From Taeniopygia guttata (lineage: Eukaryota; Chordata; Aves; Passeriformes; Estrildidae), in the NCBI RefSeq assembly GCF_048771995.1, contig NC_133060.1:3157501-3221500 (forward strand): DNA of 64,000 bases, given 5' to 3'. Within the stretch, counting starts at the first letter, position 1. Each line of letters begins with the position of its first letter. The notes beneath the pieces are model-generated. The model worked only from the letters and a program-made list of their open reading frames with translations, had not been told where the DNA came from and did not search any database. Below, one piece after another: positions 22,172-35,025 of this stretch. Made by a program: the position numbers and the translations under genes.

Positions 22172-22560
22172 CCGTTGTCCAGGCTAAAGCTCCCTCAGCA
22201 CCTCCTCCTTGGCCTTGCGCTCCACAGCCTTCCCCAGCTCCCGTGTCCTTCTCTGCACACGCTCCAGCCCCTCGAGGACTTTCTGCTTCAGAGGGGCCCA
22301 CAAGTGGACACAGCACTCCCAGCCATGGCCGCAGCGCTGCCCAGCCCAGGGGGACGGTCACTGCCCTGCTCCTGCTGCCCCACTGCTGCTGACACAGGCC
22401 AGGGCATCCTTGGCCTTCTTGGCCACCTGGCCACACACTGGCCCACCTTCAGCTGCTCTTGACCGGCACCCTGCGTCCTTTTGGCCCACGCAGCTCCCCC
22501 ACCACAAAATTGCCCGCTTGACTTCAAATAGAGCATCCCCAGTTCCAAGATGTCCTTCCT
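22172..22560 (-). mobile_element. CR1 LINE fragment, antisense
   Basis: The reverse complement of the CR1 3' region: CTCCCTCAGCACCTCCTCCT, CACTCCCAGCCATGGCC and TTGGCCTTCTTGGCCACCTG are in the order expected for a minus-strand CR1. It abuts the first recognised PAK3-like exon, whose upstream splice acceptor may lie in it. Confidence 0.75.
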
Positions 22561-23670
22561 CTTCTCAGCAACACAAGACAGCAGTCAAGGACTTGCAGCT
22601 TCCCCCCCACCCTAGGCACTAATGCCATGCCCAAAGCTGCAGGCTGTGTGCAGCTGTCCCTGCAGGATGGCCCCAGGGCAGAGCCCAGCCGGGCTCCCCC
22701 TGCAGCCCCTGAAGCTTGGGGCAGGCAGTGGTCCCAGAGCTGAGGGTCACGGGGAGCACCCGCAGCTGTGCCTCGCACTCTGTTGCCGTGTCACCGTGCA
22801 GGCTGGCTTGTACGGGGTGAATGTACCAGCCCTGGTTTGACTGACAGGGGTCTGGCCCATCACAGCTCTCCCAAGGCTGCAGGCATTCCCCAGGCCAGAA
22901 TCTGAAGGGGCACAGAGATCAGACCAGTGAAATCATCCAGACTGGGCTTTTCAAAGGCCCTTTAGAAGGAAGGGCTTGAGAATAAACGTGCTCTGTTTGC
23001 CACAGGAACATCGGGGTGAGTGGTCTCTTTGGCTCCAACCCACTTTCCTCCCCGAGCCAACGTTGCCCACTCCCTCACACGTCCCCCCCGTGCCTTCCCA
23101 CTGCCTTGTCCTGTCAGGGCTTCCGCAGCCCCTCATCCCTTCGTGGCCCCGTCCCCTCAGGCTCTCCCCAGCCCGGCCAACCTGCCCGGCAGCAGCGCCG
23201 CAGCCCCACAGGAGCTCCAGAGGAGCCCATCCAGAGGCACCTGGGAGCCCTCAGCAATCCAGGCAGCAACACACGGGCAGGAGGACACGGATGGCGCTTC
23301 CTGCCTGGGACAGGGCTTGTGGCCATCTCCAGGCACCGGTCTCACAGAGATCCCCACAGCTCCAGCCCCTGCCCATCTGCTCTGTGGGCAGCACAAAGGC
23401 TTTGGCAGAACCACCAAAGGCCAAGGGGCTTCTGGCCATTTTCCCTGCAACCCTGCATGCCTGGGCAGCTTGCTGAGCCCAGGATCCCTTTTGTCCCTCT
23501 TCCCCTAGGTCCTGCAGAACCTGGGCAGCAAAAGAAAGATCCTGGGAGTCTGTCTATTACAACACATCCTATATTTATATGATAAAGTAAAACAAAAAGA
23601 CAGAAAGAACAATCTTAAAGAAACGAAACATTCCTGCTGGCTCGGGCGGCCCCAGCAGACAGAGCCTCTG
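22561..23670. other. Spacer between PAK3-like and MROH-like genes
   Basis: GC-rich up to about 23,510, then an AT-rich stretch (TATTTATATGATAAAGTAAA near 23,572) that is probably the 3' untranslated and flanking region of the MROH-like gene read from the right. No exon was found. Confidence 0.5.
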
Positions 23671-23673
23671 GGA

Positions 23674-26600
23674 TCAGCTCTCTGCAGAGCTCCAGCAGCG
23701 CAGCCAGCCAAGCCCCGACAGACGAGGCCGTCTCCTCCATGCCCTGCAGAGCCGATCATGCAGGTTGTCAAAGATGGAATATGGAGCTCTCTCTGTTTCC
23801 TGGAGGATGTACAATGTTTGAACTGCCAGGCTTGCGACGGGGACGCTGATGTCATTGGCCATGCCTTCAAGGGCTGAAAGAGAGAGGAACAGAGCCATGG
23901 TCAGTTCCCGCATCTGAGGGGACCCGAGGAGAGCCCCGTGCCAGGGCCATCCCAGCCGGCTCTGGCCATGGCCAGCAGGGAGCAGGGACCAGCTGGATCA
24001 GCCCGAAGCTGCTAGCCACGAATCCCCCAGATGCCCTGAAACCTCTGTGTGCTCTGCCCACGCCGGCCCTGGTCCGCACAGGGAGCAGAGCCCTCCGCAG
24101 CTGGGGCAGGGCTCGCAGCTCCCCGCCAGCCCCCGCTGGCAGCCCGCTGCCCTCACTCACCCTCAGAGATGAGCTGGAGCTCTTCCTTCCTCCCCCTCAG
24201 GTACCGCCCGGCCGTCCCTGGGAACACAGAGCCTGTCAGGCCCGGCGGCACAGCTCCCTGCCAGCGGCGCTGCCAGCCCTGTGCCCACACGGCCTCCTGG
24301 CCCAGCTCGTGGCTCACCCATGAACCTGACGGCCGCCTCTCGCAGGGGCTCCTGTGGGCTCTGCAGGTAGGGCAGGGCCCGGCGCAGGTGCTCGGCCACG
24401 CTGCTGCTGTCCTCTGCCAGCTGCAGAGAGCGGCAGGAGGGAAGGGTTGGCCCCGCAGCCCCGCCGGGCCGGGGCTCCATGGGCACCCGGCTCGGGCCGC
24501 AGGAGCCTGGAGCAGAGCCCGCGCGGCCTCGGGCTGCAGCAGCGGGCAGGGGCACAGCTGCCAGCCCGCACACCGAGCACCGCGCTCAGGGGGCTTCTCC
24601 AGGCTGGGGCTGTGGCTTCCCGGCCCTTCTTACCAGGCACTCGGTGAACTTCCATGGCTTCTGGTTCTTCAGCAGCTTTTCGAGATCCCTCTGCTTCAGG
24701 AACTCGGCCGCACAAAGCAGCGTTTCCTGAGAAGCCTGGAGAGCAGCAGAGACGCGGAGATGGCCCCACAGCCCAGGGCGCAGGACCTGTCCCTGTGCCA
24801 AGGCCAGCAGGAGGCTGCAGCCTGCGAGGTGCCAGGGCAGGGGCAGCCCAGCCCCTGCCAGGGGAACAGCAGCAGCTGCCGAGTCCTCACCTCTGCCACT
24901 CGCTGGTTCTCATCATGGCAGTGGAAGGAGAGTGGCAGCAGGCTCTGGCGCACGTGTGCCTTCAGGGCCTTTTTTTCCTCTTCCGGAAAACGATCCAGCA
25001 TGTCTCGGAAGATAAACATGGAGCTCAACTGCACCTGGCTATCCTCCTGTATGAAAGGAAGGAAGAAAGACCTCAGCGTCAGCTGCTTCAGGCCCAGCTG
25101 GGCACAGCCTGTAAGTGCACAGGGCACAAAGTGTGCGGGTAGCACCCGCTGGCCGTGGCTGGAGGCGCAGAGCCTTACGTTGTCAAAGAGTGGCAGGAGC
25201 GCCTCAGCCAGCTGCAGGGCGAGGGTGCTGGTTATTGGGGCCTCTTTGCAGAGAAATACAGCTCTGAGGAGAACCGTGGTCATCCTGAGCATGATGCCGT
25301 CATTTTCCTGCAGGAGCTCCACGAGCCTTTCATGCAGGCTCCACATCCTTCTGGCCATCTACTTGTGGAACACAAGTGTGTGAAACACCATCCTGCTGCC
25401 ACAGGGCCCAGGGGCCAAAGGCCTGTGCCAAAGCACTGGGGCAGCTGCAGCAGGAGGCAGGAGAGCTGGCAGCAGCTGCCTCAGTGCCCCAAGGCCAGCC
25501 GAGCCCCAGGGACTGCCTTCCCCAGCCCTACGCTGGCAGCACGGCTTCAGCCCCTGCGCTCTTCTCACCGAGGCACTGGTGGTGCCGAGCACCACGAGGC
25601 CTCTGAGTGCCAAGCGACGCCTCCCCCTGCACTCGCTCTGCAGGTTCTTTGACAAGAACTCCAGGACGCTGTCACGGCATTCACTCAGGTTCAGGCGCTC
25701 CAGGACCTGAAAGGCACAGGGCAGTGACGGGGGAGCGGCCGGCGGGAGCCCAGAACCGCACAGGGCCGGGCCCAGGCAGCAGCACAGGGCGCGGGCTCCG
25801 TCCCAGGCACTGCGGCCAAGAGAGGGCAGAGAGCCGGGAGGCAGCTGAGCGAGGCAGCGCTGGCCTTCAGGCTCACCTCCACAAGGAACGCCAGGGCGGC
25901 CAAAGCCCGGCATGGCGTGTCTTTGCTGAGCAGCCCGAGCAGCTGGAATGCAATCGCGGAACACACGGCTTCGGATGCGCGGCGCATTTCTCTGACAGGA
26001 GGAAATAGGAGCCAAACCCCTGAGCCAGCGGGGGCAAACCTCTCCCAGGACTGCCTCCCCGAGGTCTGGCCTTTCTCCAGCACCCTGCAAGGGGCAGCTG
26101 AGCCCTCTGGGAGGTTGCTGCTCTTGGGCACGCTCCTCTCCCAGCCTTTTGCAGCCTCCTTGGCCGTCCCTTGGTGACAAGGGCTTCTGGCCCACGGCCA
26201 CGGGGACTGTGTGGGGCACCTCGGGCACAGGGCACACATGCCGGGGACAGCTGGGGAGCAGGGGGTCTCACCTGGCCAGCACGCCCACAGCACAGTGGTG
26301 GGTGTCAGCACAGAGCAGTGTGTCCCAGCCACCCTTGTCTTCCATGGCCACCACCACATCCTCATAGTGCAGTCGGCAGAGCAGGGCCTTCAGGGTCCGC
26401 ACTGCAAAGCTGTGCGCAGAGCAAAGCCCAGGTCACGCTGGGGGCACTGGCCCCTGCCCAGGGATGTGGCAAGGACAGGAGGACTGGCATGGAGCACCTG
26501 CTGGGGTTGGTGGCAAGGCCGTGTTGCTGCTGACATCCCTTCCAGAAGGTATCGACCTCCTCTGGCATATCCAGAGTGCTGAAGAGCACTTGGAAGAGCA

Positions 26601-28656
26601 GATGCACAAAGAGGCAGGGGAAACACACGGTGACTACATGTGGCACACAGGGCAGCTGGAGGATCTTCCACATCACCACGGTTGCCTGCAAAGGACAGAG
26701 CAGCCCGAGACAGCGCTCAGTGCCGAGGTGTCCGTGTGGCAGGGCCCAGTACGGGAGGGAGAGGCCCGGAGAGACGAAGGGGGAGCACCGAAGGGGGAGC
26801 ACCGGGCCTGGTGGCCCTGAAGCTGCCCCGAGGCCAGGTTTCAGCCCAGCGCCTGAGGCAGGGAGACGCCGTGGGGGAGGGAGGATGGAGAGCTGCTGGA
26901 GGGGTGGCCTTGGGGCCAGCAAAGGCAGAAACTCACAGCCAGGGCAAGGACAGCCGTGTGGTCCCCATCGGAGGTGCACGTGCTGTGCTCTGGCCAGCTC
27001 CCCAGCACCTCGAGGAGTACGAGCATGGCCGGTTCTGCAGTCCTGGGTGTGCACATGATGCTCTTCCACATGGCCAAAGCAGCTCTGTGGGGTCAGAGCT
27101 CTGTCTCAGAGGAGTCTGGGACACAGCAGCGTGGCCTGGGTGGCAGCGGGGAGCTGAGCTGCTCTGCCAGCCCTGCCTCTGCCCACTGCCCCTCACTGGC
27201 AGCACGCAGGCAGCCCAGCCCTGTGGGGACTGGCCCCTGAGGGGCAGGGGGGAAGCATGGCAGCACGCTGGGGGGCTGGCAGGGGCCAGGGCTGGCAAAG
27301 GGAGCAGCCAGAGGGCCCTGGAATTCTCTGTTGGTCAGACACCTGGGACAGGCTGTACAGGGTGAAGGGCTGCTGAGCCTTGTGGACACGTGGGCCCCGT
27401 ACCTGTCACACACTGGGGCCACACGCAGGAGAGCCATCACCACGTCACAGGGCTGTGCCTCTGTCAGATCCAGAAGGGGCCTGTACAGATTGTACTCAGG
27501 AAACTCATTGGCCACCAGCCACTGGTGGATGTACCTCACCATGGCCGGCACCTGGAGAAGGCAGGGGAGACTTGGAAAGCTGCCAGAGGAAGGAATGTGC
27601 CCAGCTGCCCCAGAGAAGTGCTTCCCTTGCCACCACACTGCCATGGCCTCAAAGGCTTCCAGGGAGCAGCAGGCGTGGCTTGGGAGGCCACGCAACTGCT
27701 GGGAGGAGAAAAGCCAGGCCACAGGCTGCTCACTTGCTTTGGGCTGGAAGGACCCTCCTCCACAAGCATATCCAGCAGGGCAGCACTGGCCTTGGTTTTG
27801 AAGATGGGAGAGTACGCTCTGACCACAGTGCCCACGACGCTGCTCTCTTCCTCCCGAATCCTCTTCATGAATTTGCAAACCATCTGTAGCAGAAGGGCAA
27901 GAAGCCCGGGATGTTGCATGGAGTGCTCCGAGCACAGTGCTGGGCTGAGCAGTGCCAGCAGGCCCAGCCCAGGTGGGGATGGCTGCAGGTACCTGCGCTG
28001 TTCTGCGGAAGCGGCCACGGGTGCGTTCCTGCTCTCGTGTGCGCTGCACGGCTGCACCTGGCAAAGAGCGAGCGCAGCCCGAGCTGAGGGGCTGCGGGAG
28101 AGGCCGGAGAACACAGCCCAGCCCTGCGCTGCCCAGGCAGGGACAGCCCCGCGCCGCCCCAGGGCATGGAGCACGGCTGTGGGCTGTCTGCCCGGCCCCT
28201 ATTCCATCCTGTCCATGGGCATGGCCCCAGGGGATGGGATGGGATGGGATGGGATGGGATGGGATGGGATGGGATGGGATGGGATGGGATGGGATGGGAT
28301 GGGATGGGATGGGATGGGATGGGATGGCATGGGATGGGATGGGATGGCATGGCATGGCATGGCATGGCATGGCATGGCATGGCATGGCATGGCATGGCAT
28401 GGCATGGCATGGCATGGCATGGCATGGCATGGCATGGCATGGCATGGCATGGCATGGCATGGCATGGGGCCAAGCTGGCTGCAGGCACCAGCCCTGTGGC
28501 CCAGCTCTGCCACTCACCCTTCTGCAGTGGCTGGAACTGCTCCACCTCTTCAGGCTGTTGTGCTGGGGCAGCTCCAGGCCCTTCTTTCTCCTCCTTCCCC
28601 CAGGCCAGCTTGGGCACGCTCGCAGGTCTGTGCTCTGCGTCACTGCCTGGATTCAT
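23674..28656 (-). CDS. MROH-like (maestro heat-like repeat) gene, complete
   Basis: Fifteen exons with agreeing phases: 28,518-28,656 (ATG), 27,993-28,057, 27,734-27,883, 27,403-27,551, 26,937-27,084, 26,498-26,685, 26,272-26,409, 25,877-25,991, 25,569-25,706, 25,179-25,358, 24,891-25,082, 24,634-24,735, 24,318-24,420, 24,161-24,217 and 23,674-23,873 (stop TGA at 23,674-23,676). They add up to 2,064 nt, about 687 residues. Family phrases include RREM-type helix starts, [50 protein letters not shown] and [15 protein letters not shown]. The protein should be an all-helical HEAT-repeat scaffold with no enzyme motif and no membrane segment; its role is not known to me. The 5' four exons are duplicated at 95-1,228. 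No lesion was seen, so it may be expressed. Confidence 0.83.
28232..28468. repeat. GGGAT then GGCAT pentamer microsatellite (copy B)
   Basis: About 47 tandem pentamers, roughly double copy A, in the first intron of the complete MROH-like gene. About 18-20 are ATGGG, a potential run of G-quadruplexes on the plus strand, with a mixed zone near 28,325-28,345 before pure ATGGC. Confidence 0.95.
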
Positions 28657-28669
28657 GGCTACTTGCAGA

Positions 28670-31030
28670 AGGTGAAAAGGAAAAGGTCCGAGTCAGCAAG
28701 TGCTGCAGTCATGCCTTGAGGGCACCTGCAAGAGTGAAGTCTGGGCAAGGCTACAGGACAGCAAATCCTGCACTCTGGTCTTGGGGGCTCCAGCCACAAG
28801 GACAGGAGACTCCTGTCAAGGACAGTGCAAAGCAAATGCCACAGTCTGCCCTCGAGGGCAGCTGCAGAAGAGATGCCTTGGGAAGGCCAGAGGTCACCAA
28901 GTGCTCTGGTCTGGCCACAAGCTCACCTGCAGGAGTAATACCTCGGGACAGCTCCGGGTCAGCAAGGAACGAGTGGCTGTGCCGAGGCTCCTTACAGCAC
29001 CGCTCTCTCCGTCCTGTCTCGTCGTGTGCACAGAGCACTGTGGAGTAGCCTTGTCACTGCCAACACCTATGCCACAGCATGTCACAAAGGGCCCTTGGAT
29101 ACCCTGTCCCGTTCCATTCCACGGTGACCATGCTGCACCGTGTCACAAAGGGCCCTTGGATACCCTGTCCCGTTCCATTCCACGGTGACCATGCTGCACC
29201 GTGTCACAAAGGGCCCTTGGATACCCTGTCCCGTTCCATTCCATGGTGACCATGCTGCACCGTGTCACTAAGGGCCCTTGCACACTCTGCCACCTGCCCT
29301 GGGGCCACCCCCAGCCCCCCAGAGTGGCCCAGGTTGGAAGGAATGCCTTGCCCCAGGTGTGTCAGACAGCCCAACAGGATCTTTAGGAACGGCTCAGACC
29401 ATCAGCAAACGCTGCCCTGCTCTGCGGGCTCAGAGCAGCAGGAGCCCCCAGGGCTGCCGACGCAGCCGCGGCGGGAAGGGCACGGGGCCCTGCACAGAAG
29501 CTGGCACGGCCTCCTTGGGACACGTCCCACGTGGTGGCCATCCTAAGCACGGCCGTGTGACACAGACCAGGAACGTGTGGGCCAGGGCAGGAATGCTGCT
29601 CTGAGCCTGGGGCCCGGGGAGCGCTGACATCAGCCGCTGAGGCACAGTCCCCGCCGAAGCAGAGTTCCCCCGAGCCCTGGCAGCACCGGTGCCCGTCTGC
29701 TGCCCCAGAAACCTGTGCCCCAAAAGGGCTTCTCTGCCAGAGGGCAGCCAAAGCTGGTGTGTGTTGCAGCATTTTTCAGAGAAAGAGGACATGAGTTATG
29801 AGATTTGAGCTACTCCAGCCTAGGCCTCAGATTTGGGCCTTGTGAGGCCTTCAAGCCTCTGACGCAGTTAGAAATTCAGAGCTTGTGGCGCAAATAGAAA
29901 TAGTATTAAGGTGTGACGGGGACCACTGGGCTGTCTGGGTGTGAATTAGTATACGTTTATAGTGTAAGGCTCAAGCCACTTTAAGGAAAAGGTAAACAAT
30001 ATTAGCCTAGCAATCAGAGTGCCTTTGTTTCTGTAAACTATGTAGAAGCTTATATAAACTACCATCTTATCTCGAATAAACGGAGAACGTTTGATTAACC
30101 ACATTGGTTCAGATCTGTGTTTGTCTTGTCCAGTTTCCCATTTTCCTGAGATTCCCTGGCTTTTGGTGTGCACTGGGGGCTGTGCTCCGTCCTACAGGGG
30201 CTGTTGGTAGCAGCACCTGGAGCAGCTGGTGGCAACACTTGGTGCGTGTCAGATGTTGTTGCTCCTTCCCGGAATGATTTTTTCATGGAAGGGATTAGCA
30301 GCAGCACAGAAACACCAACAGCTACTCAACTTCACAGGACAAAGAGAATCCACCGAAACACTGTCATGTTTCCTTGTGCTTTTGCGTCTTTCTTGTACTC
30401 TAAAAGAAAAAGAATTAGCCCAAGCCCTGCTATTCAAATCTCCAGCTGCTGTGTGTCTTCCTGTGGCAGCTCACGTGCAAACACAACTGGCTGCCTGCTC
30501 AGCTCGGCACTGGACGGCCACAACCAGGGAGGGCCCTGGTGAACATCTCTTTGGTCTGGTGGGGCAGCGAGGGCACAGGAGACAAAGACTGCTCCTCCCG
30601 AGTTCATGGGGCAACAGAGAGATTCTATTTCCCACACCCCCCCTTACACAGGGCATTTGAAAGACCATGTCTGGAAGCTCTCATTGCTCTGAGCTCCACG
30701 CCCCTTCAGGTTCTGGCCCGTGAGGTACCTGCAGTTTTGGGAGATATCTGATTGGTCAAGACACCTGTCAATCATGGTAACATCTCGCCCTTCTTTTCTT
30801 TATAAAATTCTGTGTATTGTTCTCTGTCACCCATCTGCAAGGGCCCTTTGCAAACATGGTGACAGAGGACAGCGAGCATCTAATTTACACTGGAGCTGCA
30901 GCATTCCCCTCCAGGAACTGTTAGGGGAGAACTCAGGCCACAGGCATAATGCTTCTCGGTTACAAATTGAACTTATCTCTAAAAGCAGAAAGCTATTGAA
31001 CCCTGAGCCCATTTAGCCCTTAGAGAAAAA
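28670..31030. repeat. Segment B copy of 1,240-3,535
   Basis: Near-identical direct duplicate of the MROH 5' flank, the candidate LTR (29,800-30,160) and the CCAAT/TATA stretch (30,745-31,020). Differences are scattered substitutions plus one extra ~61-bp unit near 29,100-29,280. It offers no gene beyond those in segment A. Confidence 0.85.
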
Positions 31031-31129
31031 CACAATTTTAAAAAACAATCTTTAAGCACTTGATCCCTTGGAGAAAAACCAAACTCCCAGAAAACAGTCT
31101 GTAAACAGAAAAACTGTTTGTAAAAACAG

Positions 31130-31975
31130 TTGTGAAAAAACTTTGCAACTGCAATTTGCTTATGATAAATCCATGTTCTATGTGTACCTCAGTGGATATT
31201 CTTTGAATCATACCAGTTTATCTTGAAGCAATGCAAGAAGAATTACTAGAATATTAAGAAAAGACATATACACATACTAGGACTTCTTTAAGACAATGAT
31301 TTACTAAAATATGAATATCGATCTAATATCGGTCTCCAACTGAGACAGACAAAAACTCTCTAAGAGTTTAAAGTTAGAAAGTGTATATTTATTGAGACAG
31401 CCGGGCAGTATCTGGGACAATTCCCTAATTCACACTGCAAAAATCACAGGTATTACAAAGCTTTTTTATTGACAGAAGTCTTGAATACACAAAATATGAA
31501 TGCATATTCATATCCCTGTCACTTCCTCTGCTCCGCTTCATATGCTAATTGGCAGAAAGGCTATTAAGCATGTGTAGTTCTGCTCCCTGAAATGAGTCAG
31601 GGGTCCATTTTGGGGAGGGGTCTCCAAAATGAAGAAGTAAAATAAGTCTTCCTCGTTCTGACCTTTCTGCCTTTCCCATGCACACGTGACAAATGAATCC
31701 TTGCCGTTTCCCTGTGCTTAATGGATTCCTAAAGTATGGGAAGTCTGCAACTGTTTTTGTGTCCCTGAAATCTGTTTGTCACATTCTGTTTCTCATGATA
31801 AGCACAGCTACCCAAACATAAAGCTGAGAAGCAATGAGTTAATAGATCCTGGATATCTTATCTAAGATCCAGCTACTGTTAACCAGGAACAAAGCCTATT
31901 TATCTACTTCCACTAAGTCAGCAACATCTCATTTAACTATCATCTTAACTTCCTAAAATTCTTAATTCTTCCAAA
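31130..31975 (-). mobile_element. Candidate antisense LTR region (copy B)
   Basis: Counterpart of 4,138-4,980, joined directly to the equivalent of 3,635 by a deletion of about 500 bp near 31,125. It carries the same two minus-strand AATAAA signals and the palindromic ATATCGAT cluster, here partly mutated (ATATCGGT). Confidence 0.42.
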
Positions 31976-31981
31976 TTAATG

Positions 31982-32230
31982 TCTCGCCGGGAATGGGGAC
32001 AGGGAATGGGAATGGGCACAGGGAATGGGGAATGGGAATGGAGACAGGGACTGGGAGTGGTGACAGAGACAGGGAATGGGGACAGGGACCAGGAATGGGG
32101 ACAGGGAATAGGACTGGGAATGGGGACAGGGGCAGGGAATACTGAACAGGGATCAAGAATGGGGTCCGGATTGGTGTGGGAGCAGGATGGAAACGGGATA
32201 GGGGGGACATGGGAACAGGCAGGGGCAAGG
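31982..32230. repeat. GGGGACAGGGAATGG-type minisatellite (copy B)
   Basis: Same irregular purine-rich array as 4,984-5,230, with point differences. Confidence 0.88.
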
Positions 32231-32716
32231 GGAGTATGGAAGGGGAGTAAGGAATGGGGCAGCCACTGCAGGGGGACGAGGTGTTGGGATGGGGGCACAT
32301 GGGGACAGTTCCAGGGCAGGGGGTCCTTGACCAGCTGCCCAGAACCTCCACCAGGGTCTCCCAGTGCAAGTGGAGCAGCTCAGCCTGAGGTGCCCAAAGC
32401 CCTGAGCAACTCCCAGGTCCCTCCCAGGAACCCTCAAGTCCCTCAAACCCAGCATCCCCCACATCCCCTGCAAGATCCCCCCCATGTCCCCATCCTTGTC
32501 TTAGCTCAACATGTCTATTGGCAGTGTCACAGTGGGGCAGCTCTCAGTGTCCCCAGCAGGTCACAGTGTCCAGTGCAGCCCGTGCCAGCGGTCACTGCGC
32601 ACACGGGGCAGGCTGGGCTGGACAGGGGACGGGGCAGAAACGCTGCCCCGGGACTGGGGTCTCCCCCTGCCTCTGGGGCCCAGCCCCTGCTGGGAGCGCC
32701 TTGGGCAGGGCACGGG

Positions 32717-32866
32717 GCTGCTGCTGGGCCAGGGGGACAGGCCGTGCCCCCTGTCCCTGCTGCTGGGCCAGGGGGACAGGCTGTGCCCCCTGTCCCTGCT
32801 GCTGGGCCAGGGGGACAGCCCGTGCCCCCTGTCCCTGCTGCTGGGCCAGGGGGACAGGCCGTGCCC
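32717..32866. repeat. ~39-bp GC minisatellite (copy B), right end of duplication
   Basis: About four units of the hairpin-forming 39-bp repeat seen at 5,722-5,985. After 32,866 the sequence departs from segment A (ACAGCTCCCCAGGCCC here, CR1 there), so the duplication breakpoint lies in the array. Confidence 0.92.
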
Positions 32867-33009
32867 CCTGACAGCTCCCCAGGCCCCTCTGGTTCCTGTC
32901 CCTCGTCCCTGTGGCTCCTGTCTCCACCACTCCCCACCACCTTCACTCCCTCCATCCAAGCCCCACTCAACCCCTTCACAGTGAGCTCTGGAAAGAAAGA
33001 ATGAAGGAA

Positions 33010-33450
33010 AGGAAGTGTTGTCTGTTCACCCTGGCTGGATGTCAGGTACCCACCAAAGCTGCTCTCTCACTCCCCTCCAGAGATGGACAGGAGAGAGAAA
33101 ACAGAATGAAGGCTTCATGGGTTGAGCTAAGGACTGGGACAGATCACTCAGCAAATGCCATCATGGGCAAAACATTTTCAAAATTGGAGATATTAATGGA
33201 ATTTATTGCTATCTGGATCAGGGCAGGATAGTGAGAAGTAAAACAAAGATTTAAAAACTCCTTCTGCCCTTCCCTCCCTCCTTCCCAGCTCTACCTCCCC
33301 CCCAGTGGGTGCAGGGAGACAGGGAATGGGGGCTCTGGTCAGTTCATCCCCTGTTGTTTCTCCTGCTGCTCGGGGAGAGGAGTCGTTCCCTGCTGTGCCA
33401 GGGGCCCCTCCTGGAGACACTTCTCCATGAACTTCTCCACGGTGAGTTCA
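33010..33450 (-). mobile_element. Candidate LTR-derived block
   Basis: GGATGTCAGGTACCCACCAA, then GGGTTGAGCTAAGGACTGGG and TTATTGCTATCTGG, then a GGTCAGTTCATC tail, resemble a widespread avian ERVL-like repeat in antisense. The edges are unclear. The 33,339-34,115 minus-strand open frame starts in this block and is not annotated. Confidence 0.35.
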
Positions 33451-33857
33451 TCCCACGGACAGCAGTTCTCCACAAACTGCTGCAGCATGGCTCGCTCCTC
33501 CATGGGCTCACAGGTCCTGGCAGGGCCCTGCGCCAGCGTGGGCTCCTCTCCAGGGGTTTGCAGGTCCCTGCCAGGTCCCTGCTCCAGCACAGGTTTCTCA
33601 CGGGGTCGCAGCCTCCGCTCAGGCATCCCCCTGCTCCGGCACGGGCTCCTGCAGGCGCTGCAGGTGCATCTCTGCCCTCCGTGCCCTCCATGGGCTGCAG
33701 GGCCCAGCTGCCTCACCAGGGACTGCCCAGGGAATCTCAGGGCAATCAGCTCCAGCAGCTGGAGCAGCTCCTGCCCCTCCTGCGCTGGGGCCGGGCAGGG
33801 GTGCCCGAGGCGCGGCGCAGCATCGGCCCCGCTGAGGGCATCGCGGTTCCCCCGCAG

Positions 33858-35025
33858 CACAGCGGCGCCCCTGTGCCCCTGGAGCTGGCGCTGCTGTGGA
33901 TGGTGTCGTGCCCTGGCTTCCACAGCATCGTGCGGCTCCTGGGCTGGTTCGAGCTGCCCGACGGCTTCGCGCTGGTCACGGAGCGTCCGCAGCGCTGCCA
34001 GGACCTCTGGTACTCGCTGGCCGAGCGGGGGTTCCTGACGGAGCCCGTGGCGCGGGGGCTGTTCCGCCAGGGGCTGGAGGCCGTGCGGCGCTGCTCCAGC
34101 CGCGGCGTCCTGCACCGCGACATCAAGGCCCAGAACGTCCTCGTCAACCTGGCCACGGGCGAGGCAAAGCTCATTGACTTCGGGTGCGGCACGATCCTCC
34201 AGGACACGTTCTACACACGGATGTCAGGTGAGCCCAGTGCTGGGGCCCAGCCAGGCAGCAGAGGTTCCCCCTTTGCTGGCAGAGGGGGAAGAGGGAGGGG
34301 GAAATCTTCTTCAGCTGGCTGCTGCCAAGTTACTTTTCAGCAGGGCAGGGCTGGCTGTTGTGGAACGGGAGCTGGCTGGGAGGGAGGAAGGGAGGGAGCA
34401 GCATCAGCCTGATGAGCTGTGCCTGTGTCCCATACAGCCCACTGGAGTGGATCCTCTTTGGCTGCTACCATGGCCGGCCAGCCACTATCTGGTCCCTGGG
34501 TATCCTGCTCTATGACATGGTCTGTGGGCACCTTCCTTTCCACACAAACGAGGACATCGTCCGGGGCCAGCTCTTCTTCCCTCCCCAGGTGTCTCAAGGT
34601 GGGGATGTGCCTTCAAGGCTCGGGAGGAACAATGGGGCTGGGAGGGGGCAGCTGGCACATAAGTGCCCCGCTCCTGCAGCTAGTGAGGAGGCTGATCTCC
34701 TGGGCTTAGCTGGAGGAGGTGGCACGTGTGCCTCTGTGCTGCTCTCATCCGGAAGGGAGGATCGACGGAAAGCTTTTGGCTGCAGCTCTGAGCACTTCTA
34801 GTGTGGCCTGGGCACCGAGGAATGTGGGAGAGCGTGGACAGGAGCCTTGTCCCGCTGAGCGGCTGTGTCTGGTTTGTCACTGCAGAGTGCCAGTGCCTCA
34901 TCAGGTGGTGTTTATCCATGGACCCCACAGACAGGCCATCACTGGAAGACCTTTTTGAGCATTCTTGGCTGCAGGAGCCCTGCCTGGCCCAGGAGACAGC
35001 AGAGATCCATTGCTCCGCTCAGTAG
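33858..35025 (+). pseudogene. PIM-like serine/threonine kinase, C-terminal exons
   Basis: Three exons match the PIM1/PIM3 kinase domain after the ATP-binding lobe. 33,858-34,227 holds VLHRDIKAQNVLVNLATGEA and LIDFGCGTILQDTFYT. About 34,437-34,598 holds [20 protein letters not shown] and [12 protein letters not shown]. 34,886-35,025 holds CLIRWCLSMDPTDRPSLEDL and ends QETAEIHCSAQ with TAG. The glycine loop and VAIK lysine exon were not found upstream. The first exon ends in phase 1, but the obvious acceptor before PLEWILF does not restore frame. PIM kinases are small, constitutively active cytosolic kinases, and songbirds carry many PIM1-like copies. This one looks incomplete, although an unrecognised acceptor or missing assembly could mislead. 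Confidence 0.75.

Noticed and set aside
33339-34115. 258-codon minus-strand frame ending EKQQGMN
   Set aside because: Antisense to the PIM exon and starting in LTR-like sequence; the C-terminal half looks protein-like but no family was recognised.
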